This document shows positions 34,172-42,431 of a stretch of 44,985 bases of DNA, piece after piece. The stretch's first letter is position 1. Each line of letters opens with the position of its first letter. The position numbers and the translations under genes were made by a program. The notes under the pieces are model-generated. The model was not told where the DNA came from. It made no database searches and saw only the letters and a list, made by a program, of their open reading frames with translations. The stretch comes from Mollicutes bacterium. Its GTDB lineage: Bacteria; Bacillota_I; Bacilli_A; RF39; UBA660. The stretch covers positions 1 to 44,985 of the forward strand of contig SFOJ01000006.1 in NCBI GenBank assembly GCA_004552445.1, given 5' to 3'.

Positions 34172-34732
34172 TTATTCATAAACATAAAAAACAGTTATTT
34201 TAGCAATAAACACTTTACCATTTAAATAATTTTGATCTTTACCATTATCTTTAAGCTTAAGCTTTAATTCATAATCATGCAATGAACCAACACTTATATT
34301 TCCTACTCCTAATTCTGTTGAAGAAATAGGAACAGGTTGTTCATTTTTAATAACCAATTTATCTTTATTGTTTTTAGAAGATTTACCAGTCAACTCAAAA
34401 ACAAAATTATCTTCTATAGAATCTGTAAGTGGTTTTTCAATATCAAAAATTATTTTATATTTACCTGCAGTATCAGGACTATAGTTTTCTATTGAGAAAT
34501 TATATGTAGATTCCCAATTAGGTTCAATATCATATGCATTTATTTGATTTCCATCATAAAATCTAAGTAGCATATTAGAACTTTTAATTACTACTTTGGT
34601 TTCATCACCATTTTTAATTGTTTTTATATAATAAGCATAAGAAGTACCAATTAACATAGTAAACAAAGTTACTAAAACTAACAAATAAATAACAATATTA
34701 AATTTTCTTGCTTTTTCATTTTCATTCTTCAT
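34172..34732 (-). CDS. SipW-type TasA/camelysin-like protein
   Basis: A 186-residue exported protein. The leader helix (13-32) ends G-T-S-Y-A-Y-Y, as in SipW substrates. A beta-sandwich follows (F-S-I-E-N-Y-S-P-D-T-A-G-K-Y-K), and the end G-K-D-Q-N-Y-L-N-G-K-V-F-I-A-K-I carries the second-group signature shared with the proteins at 34865 and 38099. It leads an operon with sipW, the C39-like gene and the lipoprotein. The ribosome binding site is weak (GGTGGCTGG). Confidence 0.8.
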   Translation of the reverse strand: MKNENEKARKFNIVIYLLVLVTLFTMLIGTSYAYYIKTIKNGDETKVVIKSSNMLLRFYDGNQINAYDIEPNWESTYNFSIENYSPDTAGKYKIIFDIEKPLTDSIEDNFVFELTGKSSKNNKDKLVIKNEQPVPISSTELGVGNISVGSLHDYELKLKLKDNGKDQNYLNGKVFIAKITVFYVYE

Positions 34733-34755
34733 AATCCAGCCACCATACTATATAT

Positions 34756-34784
34756 ATAATAACAAAAAACCTGCTAGTTTACAA
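34756..34784 (-). promoter_or_regulatory. promoter of the 34.7-31.9 kb SipW operon
   Basis: TTGTAA (34784-34779), a 17-base spacer and TATTAT (34761-34756). Confidence 0.6.
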
Positions 34785-34818
34785 GAAATTATACCAATAT
34801 AAAATTTTATTTACAAAT

Positions 34819-34846
34819 TAAAAAAAAAGCAGTAACTAAACTACTT
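34819..34846 (-). terminator. terminator of the 188-aa TasA-like gene
   Basis: A seven-bp stem (34827-34833 with 34840-34846, one G-U in minus-strand RNA) followed by a U8 run. Confidence 0.75.
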
Positions 34847-34864
34847 ATTTTTCCATAAATCAAA

Positions 34865-35431
34865 TTATTGTGCATTTTCAACAATTAATTTACCAGCAAA
34901 TACTTTACCTTGAGCAGCATTTTGATCAGCACCTGATTCCTTAAATTGAATTGAATATGTATATGTATGAGTTTCAGTACCATTTAAAGTTCCATTTCCT
35001 AATACATTTTTTCCAACACCAGGAACAACTTGTTCAGTAATAGTAGTAGCAACAGTACCACTATTGTTTGCTACACCACTTAATGAATGAACAAAATAAC
35101 CATTTGCAGCATCACTTAATGTGTTAGCAGTAACATCTAAATAAATAACATAATTAATTTGTTCTGTTGCTCCAGATGTTGTATTTACTATAGTAAATGT
35201 TTTTGTTGTTTGTGGGCTTTCTTCTGGTCTAATATTAGTCATATTAATTTCATTACCATCAGTAAATACTACACTTCCTAATGTTGCAGTAGTTACAATA
35301 ATACTAGAAGCATTATCATTTCCTTGAATAGTAACGCTAAACCATGCAAATGTTGCACCTATAATAGCGACTAATAATGTTGCAATACCTATAACAGATA
35401 AAAATATTGTCTGCCCTTTATTGTTATCCAT
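34865..35431 (-). CDS. SipW-type TasA/camelysin-like protein, probably highly expressed
   Basis: A 188-residue exported protein. A short N-terminus (M-D-N-N-K-G) leads into a membrane leader (about 8-27) ending A-T-F-A-W-F. The mature domain is Thr/Ala/Asn-rich with very few charges, as in self-assembling matrix proteins, and ends D-Q-N-A-A-Q-G-K-V-F-A-G-K-L. The start at 35431 is set by a strong GGAGG; the frame is open 18 codons upstream but lacks a ribosome binding site. Its own strong promoter and U8 terminator make it monocistronic, just upstream of the sipW operon. Along with the 24110 gene it is the best candidate for a fibre subunit. Confidence 0.85.
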   Translation of the reverse strand: MDNNKGQTIFLSVIGIATLLVAIIGATFAWFSVTIQGNDNASSIIVTTATLGSVVFTDGNEINMTNIRPEESPQTTKTFTIVNTTSGATEQINYVIYLDVTANTLSDAANGYFVHSLSGVANNSGTVATTITEQVVPGVGKNVLGNGTLNGTETHTYTYSIQFKESGADQNAAQGKVFAGKLIVENAQ

Positions 35432-35456
35432 AATACATCCTCCCTTTGCTATATTA

Positions 35457-35485
35457 ATATTAGCATTTTTTAAAAAAACATGCAA
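35457..35485 (-). promoter_or_regulatory. promoter of the 188-aa TasA-like gene
   Basis: TTGCAT (35485-35480), a 17-base spacer and TAATAT (35462-35457). Confidence 0.6.
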
Positions 35486-35512
35486 TAGAATTTTTTAAAA
35501 GTTTAACAATCG

Positions 35513-35521
35513 TGATATAAT
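35513..35521 (+). promoter_or_regulatory. extended -10 promoter of the YfhO-like gene
   Basis: TGATATAAT: an extended -10 (TG one base before TATAAT, 35516-35521) with no good -35 box. AAGGTG and the ATG at 35541 follow. Confidence 0.55.
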
Positions 35522-35540
35522 TTTTTTACAAGGTGATAAC

Positions 35541-38090
35541 ATGAAAGAAAAAATTAAAAAATATATTCCAGAAATAATTTCAATGATTATACCAATAATT
35601 ATTATATGTATAGCATGTCTATTTACAAATACAAAACCATTTGGAGAATATTTACTTGCAAAATATGATGGACTTTCTCAATACGCAAGCTTTACAATAA
35701 ACTTCAAAAATGCATTACTTGGAAAAAATAGTTTATTTTACTCTTTTGGTGGCTCACTTGGATATAACTTTTATGCAACAAGCATCTACTATATGTTTAA
35801 TCCAACAAACATACTTTGTTTATTTGCAACAAAAAATGCAATAACTGAATATTATACATTTTTAATTTTTTTAAGAATAAGTCTTTCAGCCTTCACAATG
35901 TGTAAATATTTAAAATATAAATTTAAAAACCAAAATAATATATTTTACATTTCCCTTAGTGTATGTTATGCATTAATGGGTTATAATGTTTGCTACTTCT
36001 TTAATTATATGTACTTTGATAATGTAATGTTTTTCCCTATTCTTATGATAGGATTAGAAAAATTAATAAACGAAAGAAAAAATATTTTATATATAATAAT
36101 GTTAACAATTTCAATATTATCAAACTTTTATATAGGATATATGGAATGCATATTTTGCCTAATTTACTTTATTTATAATTATATAAACTTAGAAAAAAAA
36201 GATAAAAAAATTATTAAAGACTTTGTAATTTCAAGTTTATTATCTGGTTTCATGTGTATGATTACATTAATACCAGAAATATTAGAATTAATGCAAGGAA
36301 AATTAGAACATTTTAATATTGATTTTCAAACAAATTATTTTGATTTTAACCATAATTATTTAAACTTTTTCTATAAACTTACTCCTGGAAGTATGGTAGA
36401 ATATGATATTAAATATGGAACACTCAACATATACGTTTCACTACTAGTAGGAATTCTAGTAATAAAATACTTCTTTTTAAAAAATGTATCAAAAAAAGAA
36501 AAAATAACTACATTAATATTTATATTATTCTTTTTACTAAGTACAAGTTTTAACCTAATAGACTACGGATGGCAAATGTTTCAAAAACCGATATGGTATC
36601 CAAACCGATACATTTTTACATTTTCATTCTTTTTAATAATGATAGCTGCAAAAACATATGCTAATAAAGAAAAGATTAATCAATCTATAAAATGCAAAAT
36701 AATCATAAGTATTGTTTATATTTTATTAATAACATTAGCAGTAATTATAAATAAAACATTTACATACATGTATGGATCTATAAAAATTGCTGCTTTTATT
36801 CTTAGCATAATATTATTGATTGAATATATGTTCCTATTCGAAAGTAAAAATGCATTAATGCTAATAATATCAATGTTGTTTATAGAATTACTATTTAATA
36901 CAATAGTTACATTTAAAGAGCAAGAAACAATTTATCCATATATAAGTTTTCAAAAATCAACACAAGAAAAAATAAATATTACAAATTATATAAAAAAAAT
37001 AGATGAGAAAAATAATAATTTCTATAGAATAAACCTAGAAAAAACAAATATACATACAGAAGGATCATTCTATGAATACAACGGTGTTAATTCATTCAGT
37101 TCAATTAAAAATTCGAAATTACTTCATTTTTTCAAAGATCAAATGTGTTATGATGTTATAGATAATACAAGTTTAGTATTTAATTACTATAATCCATATA
37201 TAACTTCAATTATTGGAGTTAAATATATAGACGGAACTAACGAAGAATATTATTATGAAAAAGTGTACGATAAATACCCTGCTATAACAATATATAAAAA
37301 CAATGATGCTTTATCTTTGGGATTTATGATAAATAAAAATATATCAAATTACAAATATACAAATAATTCATATGAAAATACAAAAAACTTGACAAATAAA
37401 TTGACCAATATGAACAATGAAGTATACGAATCATTAAATAAAAATATTAAATTATATAATTCAGAAATAAAAACAATAAATGATAAAGAATATGTAATAG
37501 TAAATAATAAAGATGATAATTATATTTCAATTGAAGGAACAATAACTAAAGATGGATTTGTAACATCAAATAAAAACAAAGATTTCTACGTTCTTACAGA
37601 GGTTTATATAAATAATAAAAAACTAGTAAGCTATGGAAGAAATAAAACACCACTAATACTTAAAAAAGGAGATAAATATAAAGTAATATTTAAAAGTACC
37701 AAAGATAAATATGAATATAAATATATTAAATGGTACTTAATGTATTTAAATGATTATAAAGATTTTATAAATGAATTAAAGAAAAATGAATTACAAATAA
37801 CAGAATATAAAAAAGACGACTATATAAAAGGAACAATAAATGTAACAAATGACAAAACAACTTTATTTACTTCTATGCCATATAATAAAGGTTGGAAAGT
37901 AATAATAGATGGTAAAGAAAATAATTACAAAGATTGTGCAAATGCATTTATATGCATAGACGATTTGAGCGAAGGAACACACACAATAGAGTTTAAATTC
38001 ATACCACAAGGTTTCATTGTCGGATGTATAATATCAATAACAACACTATTTTTTACAATTATTTATATAAATAAAGGACGTAATTATTAA
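35541..38090 (+). CDS. yfhO: YfhO-family polytopic membrane protein (glycosyltransferase-like)
   Basis: An 849-residue membrane protein. A dozen or so hydrophobic helices fill the first half, starting at 9-28; the first extracytoplasmic loop reads K-Y-D-G-L-S-Q-Y and S-L-G-Y-N-F-Y, the conserved start of the YfhO family (D-G-x-x-Q), where the acidic residue acts as in GT-C glycosyltransferases. The C-terminal half is an extracellular beta-rich domain (P-Y-N-K-G-W-K-V-x-I-D-G-K, also typical of YfhO), with a last helix near 824-844. YfhO proteins are implicated in adding sugars to lipoteichoic acids or surface proteins. Here it could glycosylate the neighbouring surface proteins (inference). 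Length agrees with the family. Confidence 0.9.
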   Translation: MKEKIKKYIPEIISMIIPIIIICIACLFTNTKPFGEYLLAKYDGLSQYASFTINFKNALLGKNSLFYSFGGSLGYNFYATSIYYMFNPTNILCLFATKNAITEYYTFLIFLRISLSAFTMCKYLKYKFKNQNNIFYISLSVCYALMGYNVCYFFNYMYFDNVMFFPILMIGLEKLINERKNILYIIMLTISILSNFYIGYMECIFCLIYFIYNYINLEKKDKKIIKDFVISSLLSGFMCMITLIPEILELMQGKLEHFNIDFQTNYFDFNHNYLNFFYKLTPGSMVEYDIKYGTLNIYVSLLVGILVIKYFFLKNVSKKEKITTLIFILFFLLSTSFNLIDYGWQMFQKPIWYPNRYIFTFSFFLIMIAAKTYANKEKINQSIKCKIIISIVYILLITLAVIINKTFTYMYGSIKIAAFILSIILLIEYMFLFESKNALMLIISMLFIELLFNTIVTFKEQETIYPYISFQKSTQEKINITNYIKKIDEKNNNFYRINLEKTNIHTEGSFYEYNGVNSFSSIKNSKLLHFFKDQMCYDVIDNTSLVFNYYNPYITSIIGVKYIDGTNEEYYYEKVYDKYPAITIYKNNDALSLGFMINKNISNYKYTNNSYENTKNLTNKLTNMNNEVYESLNKNIKLYNSEIKTINDKEYVIVNNKDDNYISIEGTITKDGFVTSNKNKDFYVLTEVYINNKKLVSYGRNKTPLILKKGDKYKVIFKSTKDKYEYKYIKWYLMYLNDYKDFINELKKNELQITEYKKDDYIKGTINVTNDKTTLFTSMPYNKGWKVIIDGKENNYKDCANAFICIDDLSEGTHTIEFKFIPQGFIVGCIISITTLFFTIIYINKGRNY

Positions 38091-38103
38091 TACGTCCTTT
38101 ATT
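38070..38103. terminator. bidirectional terminator between yfhO and the repeat-protein gene
   Basis: A perfect 13-bp stem (38070-38082 with 38091-38103) with an eight-base loop. It contains the stop codons of both convergent genes. Confidence 0.8.
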
Positions 38104-39400
38104 GTTTAACAACTATTTTAATTTTAGCATCAAAAACTTTTCCTTTATCAATATCTTGATTTAAATTAGTATTTTTGAATTCAAAATTAAACTTAAATGT
38201 ATAAGTTGTTTTAGCAGGTATAGTTACATTAGAAATTATAATTGAATCTTTATAAGGAGCTCTAGTGTTTTTTATAAGAGTTACATTATTTCTACTAACA
38301 GAATAATATAAATTATTAACAGTGGTAAAAGTATTGTGAACATTTATCCAATTCATATTAACAACTTGTGAAGAACTTGTATTGTTTGACAGTTTAAAAC
38401 TTTTAGAACCAGTCCAACCAGGAATAATATTGTTTTTATTATATGTTGATGAATCAGTAAGAGTTAAAACATACTCTTCACCTTCTATAATATCTATTGA
38501 TGGATCATCACATTTCTCATCACATACACCATCTCCATCAGTATCACAATTTATATCACATTTGCCATCATTATTAGTATCACAGTTTAAATCACATTTA
38601 CCATCATTATTAGTATCACAATTTAATTCACATTTACCATCATTATTAGTATCACAGTTTAATTCACACTTACCATCATTATTAGTATCACAATTTAATT
38701 CACATTTACCATCATTATTAGTATCACAGTTTAATTCACACTTACCATCATTATTTGTATCACAGTTTAAATCACATTTATCATCATTATTAGTATCGCA
38801 ATTTAAATCGCACTTATTATCATTATTGGTATCGCAATTTAAATCGCATTTATTATCATTATTAGTATCACAATTCAAGTCACATTTACCATCATTATTA
38901 ATATCACAGTTTAAATCACACTTTCCATCGTTATCTAAATCAAGATTAATATCAGGCCAACCATCATTATTTGTATCACAATTTATATCACATTTGCCAT
39001 CACCATCAGTATCTTGATTTATCAAATTTGAATCAGGATTACCATCTTCATTTGTATCAATATTAAACGTAGGTTTATTATTTTTATTATAATCAATATT
39101 TATTATTGGTTTCTTATTATCAGTACTACAATTAACAAGGCATTTGCCTGTACCTTTGTCAATATTAATTTCAGCAATACCATCACCATCAATATCAATA
39201 TTTAAATTTCCATTACTTAAATTTCCGTTACCTTTATGTTCAACATAAAGTCCAGTCACACCAAGAACCAAAATTATAGAAAATAAAAGTAACAATAATA
39301 AAAGTAGCAATCTTCTTTTTCGCTTTTTCTCATCGTATTCTTGTTGATTAGGATTGTCATTATATTCATAATTATCATTTATTGTTACATTATCTTCCAT
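38099..39400 (-). CDS. surface protein with 14 Cys/Asp-rich calcium-binding-like repeats and a TasA-like C-terminal domain
   Basis: A 433-residue protein. After a charged cytoplasmic start (K-K-R-K-R-R) and a membrane helix (about 31-52) come Asp/Asn-rich EF-hand-like segments (I-D-G-D-G-I-A-E-I-N), then 14 tandem 12-residue units (130-297), consensus D-T-N-N-D-G-K-C-D-L-N-C. The D-x-N-x-D-G pattern is that of dockerin/thrombospondin-3 calcium loops, and nearly every unit has two Cys. The C-terminal 130 residues form a beta-sandwich ending Q-D-I-D-K-G-K-V-F-D-A-K-I, the signature of the 34172 and 34865 proteins. No A-W-F step follows the helix, so it may remain membrane-attached. GGGAG precedes the ATG. 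Confidence 0.85.
   Translation of the reverse strand: MEDNVTINDNYEYNDNPNQQEYDEKKRKRRLLLLLLLLLFSIILVLGVTGLYVEHKGNGNLSNGNLNIDIDGDGIAEINIDKGTGKCLVNCSTDNKKPIINIDYNKNNKPTFNIDTNEDGNPDSNLINQDTDGDGKCDINCDTNNDGWPDINLDLDNDGKCDLNCDINNDGKCDLNCDTNNDNKCDLNCDTNNDNKCDLNCDTNNDDKCDLNCDTNNDGKCELNCDTNNDGKCELNCDTNNDGKCELNCDTNNDGKCELNCDTNNDGKCDLNCDTNNDGKCDINCDTDGDGVCDEKCDDPSIDIIEGEEYVLTLTDSSTYNKNNIIPGWTGSKSFKLSNNTSSSQVVNMNWINVHNTFTTVNNLYYSVSRNNVTLIKNTRAPYKDSIIISNVTIPAKTTYTFKFNFEFKNTNLNQDIDKGKVFDAKIKIVVKQ
38510..39013 (-). repeat. 14 tandem 36-bp coding repeats
   Basis: Exactly 504 bp, all units 36 bp, in frame. In the middle, four units encoding C-E-L-N-C alternate between two DNA versions (differing at synonymous sites such as CAA/CAG and CAT/CAC), giving a 72-bp higher-order period. 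This is recent duplication of pairs. The outer units are more diverged (for example N-D-G-W-P-D-I-N-L). Confidence 0.95.
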
Positions 39401-39449
39401 ATATTATCTCCCATTATCAAAACAATTTTAACATAAAGAATAAAATACT

Positions 39450-40649
39450 TCAATATTTTGAAATAGTAAAAACAGGTTTTACATCTAACTTAGTTGTGTA
39501 TTCTTCTTTGATGTAAACATTATAATTAAACTGTACAGAAGAACCACGATTATCAACACCACTATTTATTAGCCAATAATTGCCAATTAATACAGTTTTA
39601 TTTTTAATTTTTTCAAATATATTTACATATTCATTATAAGATAATATTCTTATTTTACTCTTACTATAATTATTACAAGACCAATTATTAAAGTTTATTT
39701 CATTTTTAGTAAATCCACCACAACCTTCATCATTTAAACAACCACTAGTAATAAAATCATCACATATTGGAATTTCTTTCAATTTACTTTGAATATTATC
39801 ATTCAACGTTTTGATATAAATATTATTAAGATAGTAATTAATATATGATTTACTCCATTTATAATTAGAAACACCATCAGTTGTATAATAACAATAATCA
39901 CTCACATTATCTAAGCAATGTGATAGTTTTACATCAAGAGAAATTTGTTTCATAATGGTTATATCTTTCATATTATCATCAAGTACAATATAATTGATAT
40001 CATCTATTGAAACTATTGATCCATCGCAATAATACTTATTTTTATCATATTCTCCCTTATTAGCAAAAAAACACTCAACACTATAAGAATATGATTTACT
40101 TAAATTACCATCTTTATCCTTAAACCAAATATAATGTTTATCTTCATCAAATGATTTAATTATAATATTATCAGTATATTCTGGTTTAACCCACTTACCA
40201 TTTAAATCATTAGAATTAGATATTAAATATTCTAAATTCTTTTCATTTACAATAAATGAAATAATATTATTATTTTTATTAACTTGTGCTTCTATTGTAA
40301 CAAAATCATGGCATTCTTTTTTTTCTATTTTTATTTCACCAAGCTGAGTTTTACTCACACAATAATCACCAGATTGTATTATAAAACTAACATTTTTATA
40401 ATCATCAACTTTAATATTGCCATTACCTTCAAAATAATAATCAGTACTTAGAATTTCAGTTTCAGTATAAATTGCACCACTTTTATATTTATATTCACCA
40501 ATATCTAAAGTATATAAATATTCTAATAATTCTCTGGATTTATTAAGCAAATGAATATAATTATATCTAAATATAAAAAATAATAAAATTAGTAGCATAA
40601 CAACTACAAATACAATAATTGTAATAATATATTTTTTTGTGTTTTTCAT
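39450..40649 (-). CDS. membrane-anchored protein with DUF6273-like C-terminal domain
   Basis: A 399-residue protein with an N-terminal membrane helix (about 7-28) and an extracellular Cys-containing body. The second half (Y-K-W-S-K-S-Y-I-N-Y-Y-L-N-N, then N-Y-W-L-I-N-S-G, ending V-K-P-V-F-T-I) resembles DUF6273-type domains, where W-x-x-S-x-I-x-x-x-L-N and V-x-P-V/A-x-x-I are usual. Several Cys pairs suggest disulfides. No ribosome binding site is seen; a TATAAT lies only seven bases before the ATG, so the mRNA may be nearly leaderless. It precedes the repeat protein by 49 bases. Confidence 0.6.
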   Translation of the reverse strand: MKNTKKYIITIIVFVVVMLLILLFFIFRYNYIHLLNKSRELLEYLYTLDIGEYKYKSGAIYTETEILSTDYYFEGNGNIKVDDYKNVSFIIQSGDYCVSKTQLGEIKIEKKECHDFVTIEAQVNKNNNIISFIVNEKNLEYLISNSNDLNGKWVKPEYTDNIIIKSFDEDKHYIWFKDKDGNLSKSYSYSVECFFANKGEYDKNKYYCDGSIVSIDDINYIVLDDNMKDITIMKQISLDVKLSHCLDNVSDYCYYTTDGVSNYKWSKSYINYYLNNIYIKTLNDNIQSKLKEIPICDDFITSGCLNDEGCGGFTKNEINFNNWSCNNYSKSKIRILSYNEYVNIFEKIKNKTVLIGNYWLINSGVDNRGSSVQFNYNVYIKEEYTTKLDVKPVFTISKY

Positions 40650-40679
40650 AATAAATATTATAAATTAAATAAAAAGAAA

Positions 40680-40699
40680 AGGAAATACTTTTATTTCCT
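40680..40699 (-). terminator. terminator of the padR operon
   Basis: An eight-bp stem (40680-40687 with 40692-40699), loop of four, then UUUUCUUUUUAU. It overlaps the TAG stop at 40700-40698. Confidence 0.8.
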
Positions 40700-42059
40700 A
40701 ATCACACCATAAACATTTAGTAACGCCAATTTTATCTAATGTATTTTTATTACCCTCTATTGTTACTTCCAGTTTTCTTTCAACATCATAATTATAAAAT
40801 TTACCATGTTTTACATCATCTAATATTCTATTTAATAATTTATTTGTTGAATTTCTATAATATATAGTTGCAGCTGTAGAACCAAGACTATAATTATGTT
40901 CATAATAGTATGGACTTGAATATTCAGGACCATATACTTTAACAATTATAGTTCCATCTTCCATATCTTTAACAACATTTTTATTTACAACTTTACAATA
41001 ATCACATTCTATTTTATTAATTACATTAGTATCAAAAGTATATTCTTTTTTTAAGATATATTCCGGTTCTACATCAGTAAAATCAAGTCCCGCAACTTCC
41101 ACTGCAAATAGCCCTATTCCTGATCCAAATAATACAACCGCAACAATAAAAGTAATTAATAGTCTTAATTTATTATATTCAAAATCAAATATAAATCTAT
41201 ATAGAATTTCACAAATCCAAATAGTTCCTAATAAAAGTCCAAATGAACCAATGATAGCACCCAAAAATAAGTAATATTTAAGTGAAAATTCTACTGAAAC
41301 TGCAAACAATACAGAAACTGCAACTAAAACACAAGCGGCTATTATTAATATTAAAAAAGCATTAAACTTAAATATCCAAATGAATACTTTACCAATAAAA
41401 TTCATAAAAGAATTATCATTCTTATGTAACCCCATTTTTTCATTCTTTTCAACTTTTTCTTCTTTAATTTTTTTGTTATTTATATTTTTCTTTTTAGTAT
41501 TATCTATTTCAGTATTAAGTTCAAAATTATTTAATATCTTTTCACTCATAAGTTTAATAAAAACAACATAAGCGACAATTATGTAAATAATATTTATAAC
41601 AACAGAAACAATACTACTAATTACATTATATATTCTATAAGGTAACGGAGAAATAATGCTTTCAAAACCATCCTCTATAAAATAGAATGGTATTTTTACG
41701 AATGCACAAATTATTAATGCAATTAATATATAAATTAACAACTGTAAAATATCTTTAAAAGTTCCAGATGATATAATTTTAATAGTTTTATTAAATACAC
41801 TCTTAGTTGAATCAATTAAATCATTAACTATATTACTTTCTCCCTTATTATAATTTTTATTGATTTTATATGCTTCTAAAATGTTAGTAACTAATTCATT
41901 AAAATCTCCAAATTCTCTGATAGCTTCTTCTTCTGATACACCAGATTTAACTTTTTCATCTATGTGCTCACTATATTCATTTATAATATCTTCTACTTCA
42001 TCATTATTTAATATTTTTATTTTTTCTCTTAGTTTGTTTAAAAAATCTTTTTTATTCAT
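40698..42059 (-). CDS. HAAS/DUF1700-type membrane protein paired with PadR
   Basis: A 453-residue protein. Residues 2-70 form the HAAS domain seen next to PadR regulators (F-L-N-K-L-R-E-K-I, Y-S-E-H-I-D-E-K-V-K-S-G-V-S-E-E-E-A-I-R-E-F-G). About six membrane helices follow, and a C-terminal extracellular beta domain contains a C-D-Y-C and a C-L-W-C pair. HAAS domains are thought to sense or transmit envelope state to PadR. The ATG at 42059 fits AAGGAG; a GTG nine bases earlier is too close to it. It overlaps padR by eight bases. Confidence 0.85.
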   Translation of the reverse strand: MNKKDFLNKLREKIKILNNDEVEDIINEYSEHIDEKVKSGVSEEEAIREFGDFNELVTNILEAYKINKNYNKGESNIVNDLIDSTKSVFNKTIKIISSGTFKDILQLLIYILIALIICAFVKIPFYFIEDGFESIISPLPYRIYNVISSIVSVVINIIYIIVAYVVFIKLMSEKILNNFELNTEIDNTKKKNINNKKIKEEKVEKNEKMGLHKNDNSFMNFIGKVFIWIFKFNAFLILIIAACVLVAVSVLFAVSVEFSLKYYLFLGAIIGSFGLLLGTIWICEILYRFIFDFEYNKLRLLITFIVAVVLFGSGIGLFAVEVAGLDFTDVEPEYILKKEYTFDTNVINKIECDYCKVVNKNVVKDMEDGTIIVKVYGPEYSSPYYYEHNYSLGSTAATIYYRNSTNKLLNRILDDVKHGKFYNYDVERKLEVTIEGNKNTLDKIGVTKCLWCD

Positions 42060-42375
42060 TACATTCACTCTCCTTTACAAAAGAATTAACACTTTTTTCA
42101 AATTTTTTCCATTCGTCAAGTAAAATATTTTTTCTTTTAATACCAAGTACTGTTAATTTATAATATTTTCTACTTGGACCTCCTGTTGACTCTTTAAGAT
42201 ATGTTTCAAAGTACCCTTCATTAGTTAATCTCTTAAGAATTGGATATATTGTACCTTCATTAACATTAACTACTTTGCTAATCTCTTCAACTAATTCATA
42301 ACCATATCTATCTTTTTTTGATGCAAATAAAAGAACCAACAATTCTAAAACACCTTTTTTAAATTGAGTATCCAT
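42052..42375 (-). CDS. PadR-family transcriptional regulator
   Basis: A 107-residue winged-helix repressor. It has the family pattern K-G-V-L-E-L-L-V-L, Y-G-Y-E-L-V-E-E-I, N-E-G-T-I-Y-P-I-L-K-R-L, G-G-P-S-R-K-Y-Y-K-L-T. The short C-terminal helix for dimerisation is typical of subfamily 2. It is the first gene of a two-gene operon with the HAAS protein. Its promoter contains an inverted repeat overlapping the -35 box, so it probably represses itself. GAGGTG precedes the ATG. Confidence 0.95.
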   Translation of the reverse strand: MDTQFKKGVLELLVLLFASKKDRYGYELVEEISKVVNVNEGTIYPILKRLTNEGYFETYLKESTGGPSRKYYKLTVLGIKRKNILLDEWKKFEKSVNSFVKESECNE

Positions 42376-42392
42376 TTAGTCACCTCACAATA

Positions 42393-42427
42393 ATAATAGC
42401 ACCACTACTATGTATTGTCAAGTAGTG
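42393..42427 (-). promoter_or_regulatory. padR promoter with overlapping operator
   Basis: Consensus TTGACA (42421-42416), a 17-base spacer and TATTAT (42398-42393). The inverted repeat CACTACT / AGTAGTG (42403-42409 and 42421-42427) brackets the -35 box and part of the spacer, the expected place for a PadR autoregulatory operator. Confidence 0.75.
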
Positions 42428-42431
42428 TTTA

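Noticed and set aside
38510..39013. Regular 36-bp repeats looking like a CRISPR array
   Set aside because: The units are contiguous with no spacers, keep one reading frame and encode a 12-residue protein repeat.
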